64,000 nt of DNA from Steinernema hermaphroditum (Eukaryota > Nematoda > Chromadorea > Rhabditida > Steinernematidae). The stretch spans positions 11,718,001-11,782,000 of the forward strand of contig CM059621.1 in NCBI GenBank assembly GCA_030435675.1, in the 5' to 3' direction. Position 1 is the stretch's first letter. Each line of letters opens with the position of its first letter. This document shows, one piece after another, positions 35,116 to 45,745 of this stretch. Below the pieces are notes generated by a model. The model worked only from the letters and a program-made list of their open reading frames with translations, was not told where the DNA came from and did not search any database. The translations under genes were made by a program, and so were the position numbers.

Positions 35116-35410
35116 TGCTATTTAAATGTGTTATCGTACTGCTGCTGGAGGAACGAGTCAAGTGAACGCACTGACGCACCTTGTCCAGGTGGAGACCCCC
35201 CACATGTGGCGTCAATGTCAACCTTTGCTGACGAAGTTGGTTCAGGATGTGGCCAAACTGACTTCCCAGTTGTTTTTTTCAATAAATCTCAATAGTCGGT
35301 TTGCTGGATCGAACTTGTTGTTCATCTGGTTGTGACTCTTCGTCCTCTAAGCCTGCGCATATTTCCAGATTTTCTTGCAATCCCTCAATTTATTCAGCAG
35401 AAACACCTAT
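35116..35410 (+). pseudogene. Decayed partial duplicate of the NHR-3 3' end
   Basis: Sequence from GAGGAACGAGTCAAGTGAAC through CACCTTGTCCAGGTGGAGA matches NHR-3 at 27,110-27,170. After a ~100-bp deletion it resumes at AACCTTTGCTGACGAAGTTG, matching 27,266 onward, through the stop and AATAAATCTCA and about 150 bp into the 3' flank. A small deletion shifts the frame (GTCAAGTGAACG for GTCAAGTACGTGAACG). It ends where the Helitron-like element begins. Including the 3' flank shows a DNA-level segmental copy, not a retrocopy. Confidence 0.8.
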
Positions 35411-35504
35411 AAATCCCCTATATATAAATGGAGAACCGACGGGTCCGTTGGTCTGTGTGTGTGTGTGTGTTTTTCCGTGCGCACGGCGGAAACACCCACA
35501 CAAA

Positions 35505-35578
35505 ATAAGGACCCCGAGGGGAACCGAACCCGACACCGCCCGCTTACAAACAGAGAACGTTCGCAATGAGCCACACAG
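35505..35578 (-). other. tRNA-like block inside Helitron-like element A
   Basis: On the minus strand TGTGTGGCTCATTGCGAACG resembles a tRNA D-arm/A-box and GTCGGGTTCGGTTCC resembles a B-box (GGTTCGANTCC). Spacing between them is tRNA-like. The stems are imperfect, so it is not called a functional tRNA. Equivalent blocks occur at 43,140-43,215 and 28,090-28,160. Confidence 0.45.
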
Positions 35579-35754
35579 ACAGTTGAGATGGTAGTGCTCT
35601 ACTTCCACTAACTCTCTGGTGATGCTAGGCTTTGAGTTTTTTTTGCTGTTTTTGAGTGATTTTTTGCCTATTTTGTAACCAGCAGTGTGTTCGGTTCGAG
35701 TTTCCTGAAACTTGACAGTTTTTTTCGCTCACTTTAGCCATTTACATGAGCGCC

Positions 35755-36260
35755 AATCTTGCCGCCCGCAGGGCTATAGTGTCTTGCCGCCCGCAGGGCT
35801 ATGGTTCCTCGCTGCCGGCAGGGCTATGGTTTCTCGCTGCCGGCAGGGCTACAGTTTTTGGCCCCAACTTCAGCCCTATCCATGAGCACCAATCTTGCCG
35901 CCCGCAGGGCTATGGTGTCTTGCCGCCCGCAGGGCTACAGTTTTAGGCCCCAACTTCAGCCCTATCCATGAGCACCAATCTTGCCGCCCGCAGGGCTATG
36001 GTGTCTTGCCGCCCGCAGGGCCATGGTGTCTTGCCGCCCGCAGGGCTATGGTTTCTCGCTGCCGGCAGGGCTACAGTTTTTGGCCCCAACTTCAGCCATT
36101 TGCATGAGCACCAATCTTGCCGCCTGCAGAGCTACAGCTCCTTGCCTTGGTGTCAGCCCTATCCATGAGCACCAATCTTGCCGCCCGCAGAGCTACAGTT
36201 TTTTGGCCCCAACTTCAGCCCTATCCATGAACGCCAATCTTGCAGCCCGCAGGGCTACAG
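35755..36260 (+). repeat. Tandem repeat array (CTTGCCGCCCGCAGGGCTA units)
   Basis: Short units of about 25 bp alternate with longer ones that include GGCCCCAACTTCAGCC and CATGAGCACCAATCTTG. Unit order varies, giving a higher-order pattern. The frames seen (LAARRAT-like peptides) are by-products. Confidence 0.85.
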
Positions 36261-36314
36261 GCTAATTGGCTTTTAGTACCTGGAGGGCGCGAATTCGCGC
36301 GCAGCCGGGTTTAT

Positions 36315-38136
36315 AAATATAAAAATATAAAAACGACACATTCCTTAGTCAACACAGACGCTGAAAACTATGATTATAATGACCGTATACAACCTTGTCT
36401 CGAATCACTACCGGAAGAACCAAGCCCATTTACCATAGCTTGGCGCTGGGCACACACTGATTGACCCCATTTCGCAAGTCGAAATCACAAATCGCATAAG
36501 TGGGTGACCGAAAGAGGAAACACAATCGATCTTAGGTGCGCCACCTCGAGCACAAGTCGTCACAAACCGCGCAATGCCATCCGGTTCGTGTGTTTCAAAC
36601 CGTATCTTCTCCCGAGATTTGGTTGTACAGAGTGTTCTTTGTTTTCTGTGTCACCGTAGTCCTGCGACACACTCCAGTTTCGTTGAATTCCAAGCACTAG
36701 CAATCATTTCAGTGCTTCTCTAGGATGCACGAGCTACTCAAAATTGTGATGAATAATACGCGGCCGTTTGTTTCACGTGCCTTTGATGTAATGTGTTCTA
36801 CGACTGGCTCTCTTATTGCACGCGATCTTAGTGGCGAACATAGTTCGAGATCAAGCAAACATCGCGTCCACCGCAATTGTTGCCCTATCGAACGCACCCA
36901 TAATTCGCGCTAAGAGGCCATCGCGTACCCTGGCTGCACGTGACCCTCGCTCCGCTTCCTGTTTATCAACGTCTTCTGGAAAGTCCAAGTTTTCTGAGTT
37001 CAAGAAGCACTTGCAAGTTCTAAGGTCAGTCCACTTAGCTGCATAATTGCTCTTCTTTGCGATGTAAATGGCGTCTGTGGATAGAATAGCTTCAAAGCAT
37101 ATTTTGCATTCCAGGTTATTCAAAATACATTCTTTCCGCTTCAGCAGGTTTTGCATGTTAAGTGTATTTTCGTGTGGCGCCATCAAACTTAATGCTACAC
37201 CTACCTCATTTTGGTGGACGAAGATCTTTGTAGTTGATTAATAATCGTGACCTCCTTTTTGATTAGATGCTTGGAGCAAAACACAATGTTCTCTTGGCTA
37301 TGACTTCTGAACTAGAATGTTTCAAAGTGGAATTCCCCCACAGCTCTAAGCTTGGCCGTGGTTGATACTATGTGACTCTGACATTTCGAACGAGGATTTA
37401 CTTCATTATGTGCCCCTTTTCAACACAACATCTTGGTCAAATGCTACTTCGACGGTTCAGCCTCATGCACCCTTGATTCACTCTACAAACAAGACTTCAT
37501 TTCCTGAGGTGTGTCGTAACAGATGACAGTTCACGGTCGTTCATGTTTGTACCACACTTGTGCTCGCTTCGTGCCCTAATTCTCTCAGAGTCATCACATG
37601 TTACCTTTTTCTATAGATGTACAAACTTTGAGTGAGTTTACAGCCATGGGTGCTTACATAGAGTCATTGATCAAAGACATTAATGTCCTCATGACACTAA
37701 ACTACACACATCCAAAATAGCAACCTTCCCCCCGCGTAGCCGCCGATAAAACGGCAAATCGCAACTATTGCGTCACAGCTGGCGATAAACATTCCGATCG
37801 ATCAGCCTTATCATTGCCCTTAATGGCCATCTTCGTGCCGAACCGTCACAATCAGCTCCTAATCTGCCGCTGCTCGACTGGAAACGCCGTCCGCGCGAAT
37901 TTCGAGGACATCACCATGTTCTTATCTGTCCGATGTTCAGCTGGTCTCCACTCGTGGCCCCCCGATCCCTCGTCACTCTCCTCCGGGTGGCGCTCCTTAT
38001 CAGTGATCACGCGACAAACGGTCGCTGTGCAAAGCGCCCGTTCTCGAGCACTTGGCGCGCGCCCCGCCCCTATCGTTCGCCCTACTTCCATTTCCACGTC
38101 GTTCCTGATCTGTGAAGTACTTTTTCAGTTGTCGCC
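36315..38136. other. Intergenic region 5' of NHR-4
   Basis: A short plus-strand stretch at 36,340-36,465 (SLVNTDAENYDYNDRIQPC, ending WAHTD) and a minus-strand frame at 36,851-37,186 look weakly coding, but neither has supporting splice structure or a family motif. The end of the region (ACTTTTTCAG at ~38,127) is a good leader or intron acceptor for NHR-4. Confidence 0.35.
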
Positions 38137-41117
38137 ATGTTGCGCCTCAAGCACGAGCGATATCTGTTGCAGAAAAAACTCGCCGAAGACCCTCTACCGT
38201 AAGTCTTTTTCTCTCGTCTAATCCTATCGTATTCGTGCAGTTGTGAACCTTCAACTTCGGAGGAACCACCGCCGCCTCTCCCTTCTCCCGAAAATAGCGA
38301 ACCCATCGACTCTCCCCCACCGTAAGACCCTTCCGATAATCTTTGCTGACCGCTCCTTAGGTCCGAACCTTCGAGATCGCCTCTCACCTCCCAGCCATCC
38401 ACCTCTAACTCTTCTCCATCACTGTAAGCCCCTCTCAAGAAGCTCCCTCCCAATCATCCATTCAGTTCTGAACCTTCCACCTCCCGTTCCTCCCCCTCCC
38501 ACTCAGAAGCGCCCACAACGTGCCTCGTTTGTGGTCAGTCTGCCAGCTGCTACTACTATGGCGCCCCTTGCTGCAACAGCTGCAAGACGTTTTTCCGACG
38601 CGCCGTCCACGCCAACAAAGTCCAAAAGTGTTCAAAAGGCGGACAGTGTCGAATAGAGCACGGTACGAAGCGGGCTGAACCTTGGTCACGTCAGCTTTGT
38701 TTAGGCCTAAGACTTTGCCGGGAGTGCCGCTACCAGAAATGTATCCAATTGGGAATGAAGCCGGAAGGTGAGAACCTAATTGCATTCCCGCGCGTGGGCT
38801 CATGCGTGATCGAATGGACTGCAAATTGGATTTCTCCCGAATTCTGACATCATTCGGGCGATCTGACAATTGCACCGCAAGCATTCGTGAAATTTCAAGT
38901 ATGGGATTAGGCACGCATTCCAATCACAAAATTCTTTTGGGCGGGCAGGCCTTCTTGAGTTGACCTGGTCTTCCACCCCAATCTCCCACCTTCAGAATCA
39001 AACGGTTTGTTTACAGCTGTGCAACTTGGCAGCAACAGCGGTTCAAGGACCATCGTGGAGAGGAGATCTCTATCGCAGTACGACATCGTACGTTCCCGTT
39101 TCGCGAACGAAAAGTGCACACCGAATGAACATTTCAGACCCAATCTGACGTTTTGTTTACGACGAAGTTGAAAGAATTGGTTCGCGTCGAACACGAGATA
39201 AGGTATCTCCGGAACTCGAACTACTTTCCGTATGCGTATCAGCAAACCATCCAGCACGTATTGGCACAGCCCGCCGCCGTCGGCGAAATACATAAGTATC
39301 AGGTAAATAATGTGACATATTTCGTCAGATCGATTTCGATGTGTGCGTGTAAGGCACGTGCAATAAAAATCACGTGGGAACTATACAGTGGCGGAAATAT
39401 AAATAGCCGCACCACTACATCAAGTTTCGATTACCTAGATTTTCAAATTTAGACACTAAACCAGGTGTACTATTAGATGCAGTTAAGAGTTATCAGGCAG
39501 CAAGAGTTTTCCGTTTTCCGATACTCTCGCTGCCTGATAAATTCTACATCTAATAGCGCCTTTGGTTTAGAGCCTAAATTTGAAAATCTAGGGTAAATCG
39601 GATATTGAAACTGAATGTATAGTCATTCAGTAATTAAGAACTATACAATAACGGAAATATAAATAGCTGCACCAAGTTTCAATTGCCTCTTTACCCTAGA
39701 TTTTCACATTTAGGCACTATACTAAAGGAAGTGTCAGATATAGAATTTATCAGCCAGTAAGACAGTATTGTTTTTTGTGCGAACCCAATGTGTGGCCAGG
39801 AAATGTAAGTAGTATGTAGGTATATAGGGTGGCTGCCACTGCGTGTGATAAAAAATATAACTTCGCGGCCCTCATTTGTTCGGGGTACATTCTAATTTAT
39901 CATACATTCCAAAACAAAAACATATAAGTATCACGTAAATAATGTGACATATTTCGTCAGATCGATTTCGATGTGGGCTGCATTGGGCATATAGATGAAT
40001 AAATCACGTGGGAATTGTATGTTGTGATGACTTTTAAGTACTACAACAGACATCGGGGACATCTAGCAGGTAGATGTTACATACAGCTACTGAGCCCACA
40101 TAGCGGCTCTACGAGTTCACTTCTGCGTTACAGAAACAGAGGCGAAATGTTGAAAAATACCTTAAGTGAAATGAGCGCTTTTGTGGTCTTTAAACATTCA
40201 CTTTTAAAAACGGTCATTTTCAATTTTTCAACCCAATATTTCACTAATTCCTTCCCGTACACTTAGGAAAAACGAACCCAATTGATATCTCTTATTTTCC
40301 ATGAATCTGTCGCCCATACTTTACCCAGGAACCACTAAGTTCACGTTATCGCTTGCCTCTGTTTATCATTTTTCACACCTCCAAAATATCAAATACATGA
40401 TGTTCTCGTCTCGCTTTGACTCATCCTCATTTTCAGCCAGTCGTCGAATACCCCAAACGGCCAATAGTCGCCCACCACCATATCCCGTTCCTCCTCCTTC
40501 AGGGCTACAAATCGTGGACGTACGTCGAGGCACTTCTCGCCATAGAATTCTACAAAGCCCTCGACGTCTTCCAGCAGCTCACCCCGACAGATCAGTACGC
40601 CCTCGTGAAGGGAACCATCACTCAGCTGATCTTCTTTTCCAAGTCCTACGACTCTTTCTCTAGAGGCTATACCGACAGAGTTGTATATCCCGACGGGAAC
40701 ACCCCTCTGCAGTTTTTTGTCACCGAAAACGAGCAATCCACTCAGCAACCACACTTCTTGAAGCTCTTCAACACCATCAAGGAAGGCGTGGTTTCCGATT
40801 TGGCGAAAGCCCGAATTACCGGAGAACAAGCGGCGATCTTGAAGATGATCATCGCCCTGAACCCTTCGGCCCCGAACCTCAGCTCCGACGCCCAAGAATG
40901 TATCACAAACGAAAGGCTTATATACATCAAGGCTCTCATGAGCATCCTCCAGAGAGAACCCTGCTCACTGGAGTGGCTGCAGAGGTTCCAGCAGCTCTAC
41001 GACATTGTCAACCGCAATTTAGTGTGCAGTACCAGTCTGAAGCAGATGGTGATGTGTGGATACGTCTCCCCCGATTTGTTCAAACTAGGCAATTTGATTG
41101 TTGAGTTGTATTTATGA
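38137..41117 (+). CDS. Nuclear hormone receptor NHR-4 with repeated micro-exon N-terminus
   Basis: The start MLRLKHERYLLQKKL sits 8 bases after TTTTTCAG. Three successive small exons then begin (C/S)EPS(T/R)S, each bounded by ~40-bp phase-2 introns, giving a Ser/Pro-rich A/B region. Finger 1 is CLVCGQSASCYYYG with P-box CNSCKTFFRR; finger 2 is CRECRYQKCIQLGMK. Ligand-binding exons: 39,140-39,300 (IRYLRNSNYFPYAYQQ) and, after a 1.1-kb intron full of repeats, 40,437-41,117 (WTYVEALLAIEFYKALDVFQ, YDSFSRGYTD, MIIALNPSAPNLSSDA, ending GNLIVELYL). The last exon is unusually long because the two introns found there in the other NHRs are absent. The gene looks intact. Confidence 0.9.
39302..40020 (+). 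repeat. Direct repeat and folded MITE inside an NHR-4 intron
   Basis: GTAAATAATGTGACATATTT through CACGTGGGAA occurs at 39,302-39,385 and again at 39,930-40,016, so the 5' splice-site sequence is duplicated within the intron. Between the copies lies a palindromic element: the arms around GATTTTCAAATTTAG (near 39,437) and CTAAATTTGAAAATC (near 39,575) fold about TTTTCCGTTTTCC near 39,510. A second, half-length copy starts near 39,645 (CGGAAATATAAATAGC). Confidence 0.75.
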
Positions 41118-41431
41118 CTGACACGCCTTGTTGAATACAAGCTCTCGATCTCAACTTTCATGCGATCCGAAATATTGCAATCCGAAAAATCCGAAATGAA
41201 TGGAAGTACTTACAAAGTAAACAAAGCACTTACAGCACAAGTGTTATCATTTGTTAGAATACGCTCGCTTCAACCGATCTGGTCGTATGTGAATCATTCA
41301 TAGTGTCATCGACCGGACCGAACGTACGAACTTTCGAGCAATTCGAAAATTCTCCAGTTGTGCCCGGGAGGGCGTTTGTGTTTCGCGATTTAATTTTGGC
41401 CGGTGGAATTGTTCTGTACAAAGAGTTTCTG

Positions 41432-43040
41432 ATGCCTCCAAAGAAACGGCGCATTGCTAAGAAGGCGGAAGAATCTTCCCCTAAAGCGCCACCCGAGAAG
41501 AAAAGCAAAATCTCAAAAGAGACGCCTGAAGTCGATTTCTCTGAACTGTTTGCTAGTCTTGCTCTGAGGATTCTGACCACAGCCGATGGCGAGGCATCCA
41601 TTGCTTCACCGTCTTCTATCTGTCTCACGCTGGCTGCAGCCGCAGCCGGAGCGCGTGGCTCCACAAAAAAGGAGATACTTGACTCCATATTTGGAGGTAG
41701 AAGGCAGAAGTCAGTTGGATATCCGTGTCTTGCATTCCAGGAGCCGAAGAAAGCGAAATCAACACTTTTCTTCGAAGAACTCTGAGAGAGTTGACAGATA
41801 TTACTGTCGCCAACGCCATTTTTGTGGATGTAGGAAAAGCTAAGATGAACTGAGTAACGGTGGCATTAGATTCTAGGAAAGTTTCGAAACCAAACAAGAA
41901 TACAAGCGTGACTTGAAGAAGTACTTCAACGCTGTTGTGCAGAGCGCCGATTTTGCGCGAAATGGAGACAAAGAAGCAGAGAAGATCAACGCCTATATCC
42001 GGAAGAAGACGAAAGGACTTATTCAAGGGCTGATCCCACCAGATGCCATTTCTGGCGGCACCCGATTTGTCCTCGCCAACGCCGTTTATCTCACGGCTAA
42101 ATTCCACGACATTTTTGATGAAAAAGACACGAAACTGAGAGTCTTCTACAATGAGGACAAGACGAAGAAGAAGGTGAGCTTCTAGAGCTATTAAGTGCAA
42201 ACCTTAAGTGCAAAGCTGAACCCTTCTGTGGTGCTATAAAGATCCTATAATGTTGGTAGCTGAGAGTAAGTTGGGTTCAAATTGAAATGCAGTTGCGACG
42301 ATCCCGTCCAGAGCGGAACGATCATCTTCTGAGACCGTACAGTACATCTACAGTAAACAATACCACGACAATTGGGGCTAAAAGACACAAAAAATACTAT
42401 TCCACTGGTCATTCTGATCATTCCGTGTTTTAGGTTCCTACAATGACAGGACTCTTGACCGACAGTCAGGGCGCAAAGCCTACCCACACAAAGCAAAGGA
42501 CGTATTCGACCGCCAATTTTGAATATATCGATTTCTGTATCGGAAAGTACCATGAATTTCAATTTTTCATCATTCTTCCAAAGAAAAACTCCACTTGTGC
42601 CCAATTAAAAGCGTCACTGCTGGACAAGAATGGCATTTCCTTCAGTAAAATCCAAGAAGAAGCCGAACCAGAACGAGGAGTCCATCTTGAATTGCCCAAA
42701 TTCAAAATGGAAGCTACGTTTGACCTAGTGCCGTTCCTTCGAGGTTGTGGAATGCAAGAAGCCTTTAGCCCTGCGGCCGATTTTTCGGGCGTGAGTGTCG
42801 AGTCTACTCACATTGATTTTGCTGGTCACAAGGTAAGATAAGTAATCCCGGACATTAGTGGCTACACCTTTCTAGGCCATGTTCGATGTGAACGAAAAAG
42901 GTGTAACTGCAGCCGCAGCCACCTGTTGCATTGCAGTCGCTGTTTCCGGATACGATCGATTCCAAATGATTGTAAATCGTCCATTTTTGTACGGTATTTG
43001 TTATGATGGCTTGCCTCTGTTCATGGGTCAGTACTACTGA
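41432..43040 (+). CDS. Serpin copy 1, Lys-rich N-terminus, no signal peptide
   Basis: Serine-protease-inhibitor fold. The start MPPKKRRIAKKAEE gives a basic, nuclear-localisation-like N-terminus and no signal peptide, implying an intracellular protein. Later: IASPSSICLTLAAAAAGARG (helix B region), TVANAIFVD, then after a short intron INAYIRKKTKGLIQGLIPP and TRFVLANAVYL (serpin core), YHEFQFFIILPKK, and the last exon with hinge EKGVTAAAAT and signature MIVNRPFLYGICYDGLPLFM. Counting 17 residues from the hinge Glu puts Val-Ser at P1-P1', which would suit elastase-like targets; P14 is Val instead of the usual Thr/Ser. Five exons, short introns. An in-frame ATG at 41,303 is not shared with copy 2. 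It looks intact, about 385 aa. Confidence 0.88.
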
Positions 43041-43045
43041 CTATA

Positions 43046-43619
43046 TCCCCTATATATAAATGGAGAACCGACGGGTCCGTTGGTCTGTTTGTGTGTGTGT
43101 GTGTGTTTTTTTCCGTGAGCACGGGGAAAACACCCACACAAAATAAGGACCCCGAGGGGAACCGAACCCGACACCGCCCGCTTACAAACGAAGCACGTTC
43201 GCAATGAGCCACACAAGCAGTTGAGGTGATAGCGCTATACTTCCACCATATCTCTGGGGACGCAAGGCTTTGCGTTTCTTTATAGTTTTTGTGCCGTTTT
43301 TAGCGTATTTTTTAGCTTTGCAGATTTTTGGACAACTTCAGTCATTTGCATGAGCACCAATCTTGCCGCCCGCAGGGCTACAGTTTTTGGCCCCAAATTC
43401 AGCCCTTTGCATGAGCACCAATCTTGCCGCCCGCAGGGCTACAGTTTTTGGCCCCAAATTCAGCCCTTTGCATGAGCAGCAATCTTGCCGTCCGCAGGGC
43501 TATGGTGTCTTGCCGCCCGCAGGGCTACAGTTTTTTGGCCCCAACTTCAGCCATTTGCATGAGCTCCTCATTGGCTTTTAGTACCTGGAGGGCGCGAATT
43601 CGCGCGCAGCCGGGTTTAT
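43046..43619 (+). mobile_element. Helitron-like non-autonomous element B
   Basis: It has the same ends as element A (TCCCCTATATATAAATGG at the 5' end; GCGCGAATTCGCGC palindrome and GCAGCCGGGTTTA at the 3' end) and the same internal order with fewer tandem units (43,345-43,560). It starts 5 bp after the serpin copy 1 stop codon, replacing that gene's 3' UTR. The minus-strand tRNA-like block at 43,140-43,215 has an anticodon-like arm TGCTT-CGTTTGT-AAGCG. Confidence 0.62.
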
Positions 43620-44547
43620 TACCATTAAATCTTTAAATCCACTGCTTTACTTAGGCCCTTATACCGTTTGCTGTCACTTCGCAACAACAACAGCTGAATA
43701 GTTTAAAGAGGAAATGATATAAAGGGCAAATTTCTTGTGTTGCAGAAAGAAGACTTGCAAAATGGATATATCTGATAAACTTTATCGTAATTGACAGATG
43801 ATGATTGACAGAGACCACCACCAAAACATGTGCAACACCGATAGAATTCAACTGTCAATCCGTCGGTTTTTAAGTTTTCTTAAATGTGTTTTTCAATTTT
43901 CAATAAAGGTGTTGATTGTTGGATTTGAAAGAACGAAAGGAACATTTTGATGAATGAAAAACTCTTTCTGTGCTATTCCCACTCTTCATCAATCTTCTTC
44001 GTTCGGAATGCGATGTAAACGTGAATCACAGCGTTTTTTGTTTGAGGCGAAGCAAGCGACATATCATACAGCAGTGTTGCTGGAATCTTCGCCGAGAAGC
44101 AAAAAGCACGCCGTCGAAAGCGACGAAGTACACTGGAAGAAAGGCTGAAGATGAAAACAGGCGTGGTGTGGCTGCCAACAGCAGTGTGTGATTTCTAAGG
44201 TTGCTCAGTTTTCCGAATAAAATTCTGCTTTAGACATTTTGTGATTCGATAACATGGAAAGACGGTTGCGCACTTAACAATCCCCTCTCTCGCTTATCAC
44301 AAAAGCGAATCTATACATTTTTGAAGTGAAGAAAACTTAGAAACTGACAGCTCCATTGCTCTTCTCCGTCGCCGTCGGGTCCCCTTTTCCTTTCGAATAA
44401 AGGTATTGGTTGCAATCGCACGATGAATAAATCTTTATTTACAAAATGTTTTGAAACTGACATAACAAACATCGCTTTCACATAACTTCTGCGAAATAGG
44501 TTCGATAACAATAGCCGATTTCATTTTGTTTTTTTTGTGAGTTTATA
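43620..44547. other. Intergenic region
   Basis: AT-rich, no gene recognised. Short frames at 43,954-44,191 lack family motifs and splice-consistent extension. Confidence 0.35.
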
Positions 44548-45745
44548 CAGGGTGCGAAATTAAGACTGTAAGTCGAAAAATTGCCTATAATTTTTCTTTA
44601 ACGACATCAAAACAAAATAAATCAGAAAGATTCAGAGGAACTTCTGTACAAAGTACTTGAATGCTGTTCGAAACGCCATACATGACCGTTTAGTGGAGGT
44701 GTTCAGACGCTTCTGGAAATTCTTCAGGATTCTCGCAGTGACTTCCGGAGTGATTTGCTTCCAAGCGGTCTGCAGAGCGCGCTTTGGGGAATCCACACAA
44801 GCGTGCCTTGTAGCGCATACGTTTGGCTCTAGGACTGACCAAACAGCGAAGTCGAGAGGGTTGAGATCCGGGGAGTGCGGAGGCCAAACATCTTTCCACC
44901 TGACCCAACATCTTTCTGTCACCGGTTTCCTGTGAGCCAGACAAAGGTGCCCTTGGCTCCATGGCCAGGCGTCTAGTCCTGCTGTAACGTCCATGCGGTG
45001 TCGAGTGGCAGATCTAGGGCCCAGGATTTCACAACGCCGTCCAGAACCAGTTTTTGGTAGTTCTCGCCAGCACAGGTCACATTTTTTTCCATGGACTTTG
45101 AAGAAAAAGAGCTACAGATTCCCAAGTCCAGAAATCCGGCCCAAACCATGATGGACTTTGGGAAATGGCTCTTTTCGACGGTGATGGTGCGGGGAGAGTC
45201 TTCCTGAAGATGTTCACGGTGATTCTGGGTGTTTCGCACTTGATCGACGGTGAAAATCTTTTCATCCGAGAACAGGATGTTCTAGAGCCTCCCACCGCGA
45301 ACCTCGGTCTTCATCTTCCGGTTCTTCTTTAGTCTTGCGGTATTCATTTGATTATCTAAGGGCTGTCCGCATGCCAGCTTGTTGGGGTCGAGTCCCAGAT
45401 CTTCTTTCACTAATTTCCTGCCCGACTCCGTGCTCCTTTGCCAGGTTTCTCATGGATCTGGCCGGATTCCACTTGATCTTGTTCCAGATGGCTTCTCTGG
45501 TCCTTGCATTTCGAGCTGTTCTAGGTCTTCCACTGATTTGGGTAATCTGTATCCTACCTGTCTCATGAAAGCGTTTGACAAAACACCGGACTTAAAAAAG
45601 TTGGAATTTCCTTAACTTTTCGATTTCCGGAATCGGCATTCAACGCTTTTAATCGGCGATGATAGCAAAACGGTAATTTTTGGGATACCATTTTATCTAA
45701 GGGGCAAGGAGAAAAGTAGCAGGGGGAACAACAATCCTAGATCCA
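44548..45745 (-). mobile_element. Tc1/mariner element, copy 2, one end missing
   Basis: The left end CAGGGTGCGAAATTAAGACT at 44,548 is TA-flanked and diverged from copy 1. Homology to copy 1 runs to AATCCTAGATC at ~45,745 and then stops, about 110 bp before where the right terminus should lie. Minus-strand transposase fragments include HSPDLNPLDFAVWSVLE (~44,870), SHFPKSIMVWAG (~45,150) and SGRPRTARNA-like sequence (~45,530), in broken frames. The truncation coincides with the start of the trypsin fragment. Confidence 0.85.

Larger units (their letters stand above)
35414..36314 (+). mobile_element. Helitron-like non-autonomous element A with internal tandem repeats
   Basis: It shares both termini with the element at 43,046-43,619: 5' TCCCCTATATATAAATGGAG then AACCGACGGGTCCGTTGGTC, and 3' a GCGCGAATTCGCGC palindrome followed by GCAGCCGGGTTTA. 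Order: 5' terminus, (GT)n tract, tRNA-like block, spacer, then about ten copies of a unit built on CTTGCCGCCCGCAGGGCTA (35,755-36,260), then the hairpin end. Insertion appears to be between A and T with no target duplication, and there are no terminal inverted repeats. These fit a rolling-circle element. The end TTTA departs from the canonical CTRR, so a Helentron-like variant or a different class remains possible. Confidence 0.6.

Noticed and set aside
35755..36260. Possible CRISPR-like array
   Set aside because: Repeats are contiguous without unique spacers and sit inside a transposon in a eukaryotic genome.
35746..36265. Plus-strand frames with LAARRAT-like repeats
   Set aside because: They arise from the Helitron-like tandem array; unit length is not a multiple of three and the frame changes between units.
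36851..37186. 111-codon minus-strand frame near 37 kb
   Set aside because: Looks mildly coding (LECKICFEAIL) but lacks splice structure, homology I can recognise, or a second copy.
41625..42200. 191-codon minus-strand frame present in both serpin copies
   Set aside because: It is the antisense shadow of serpin exons and introns; identity between copies follows from the duplicated DNA.
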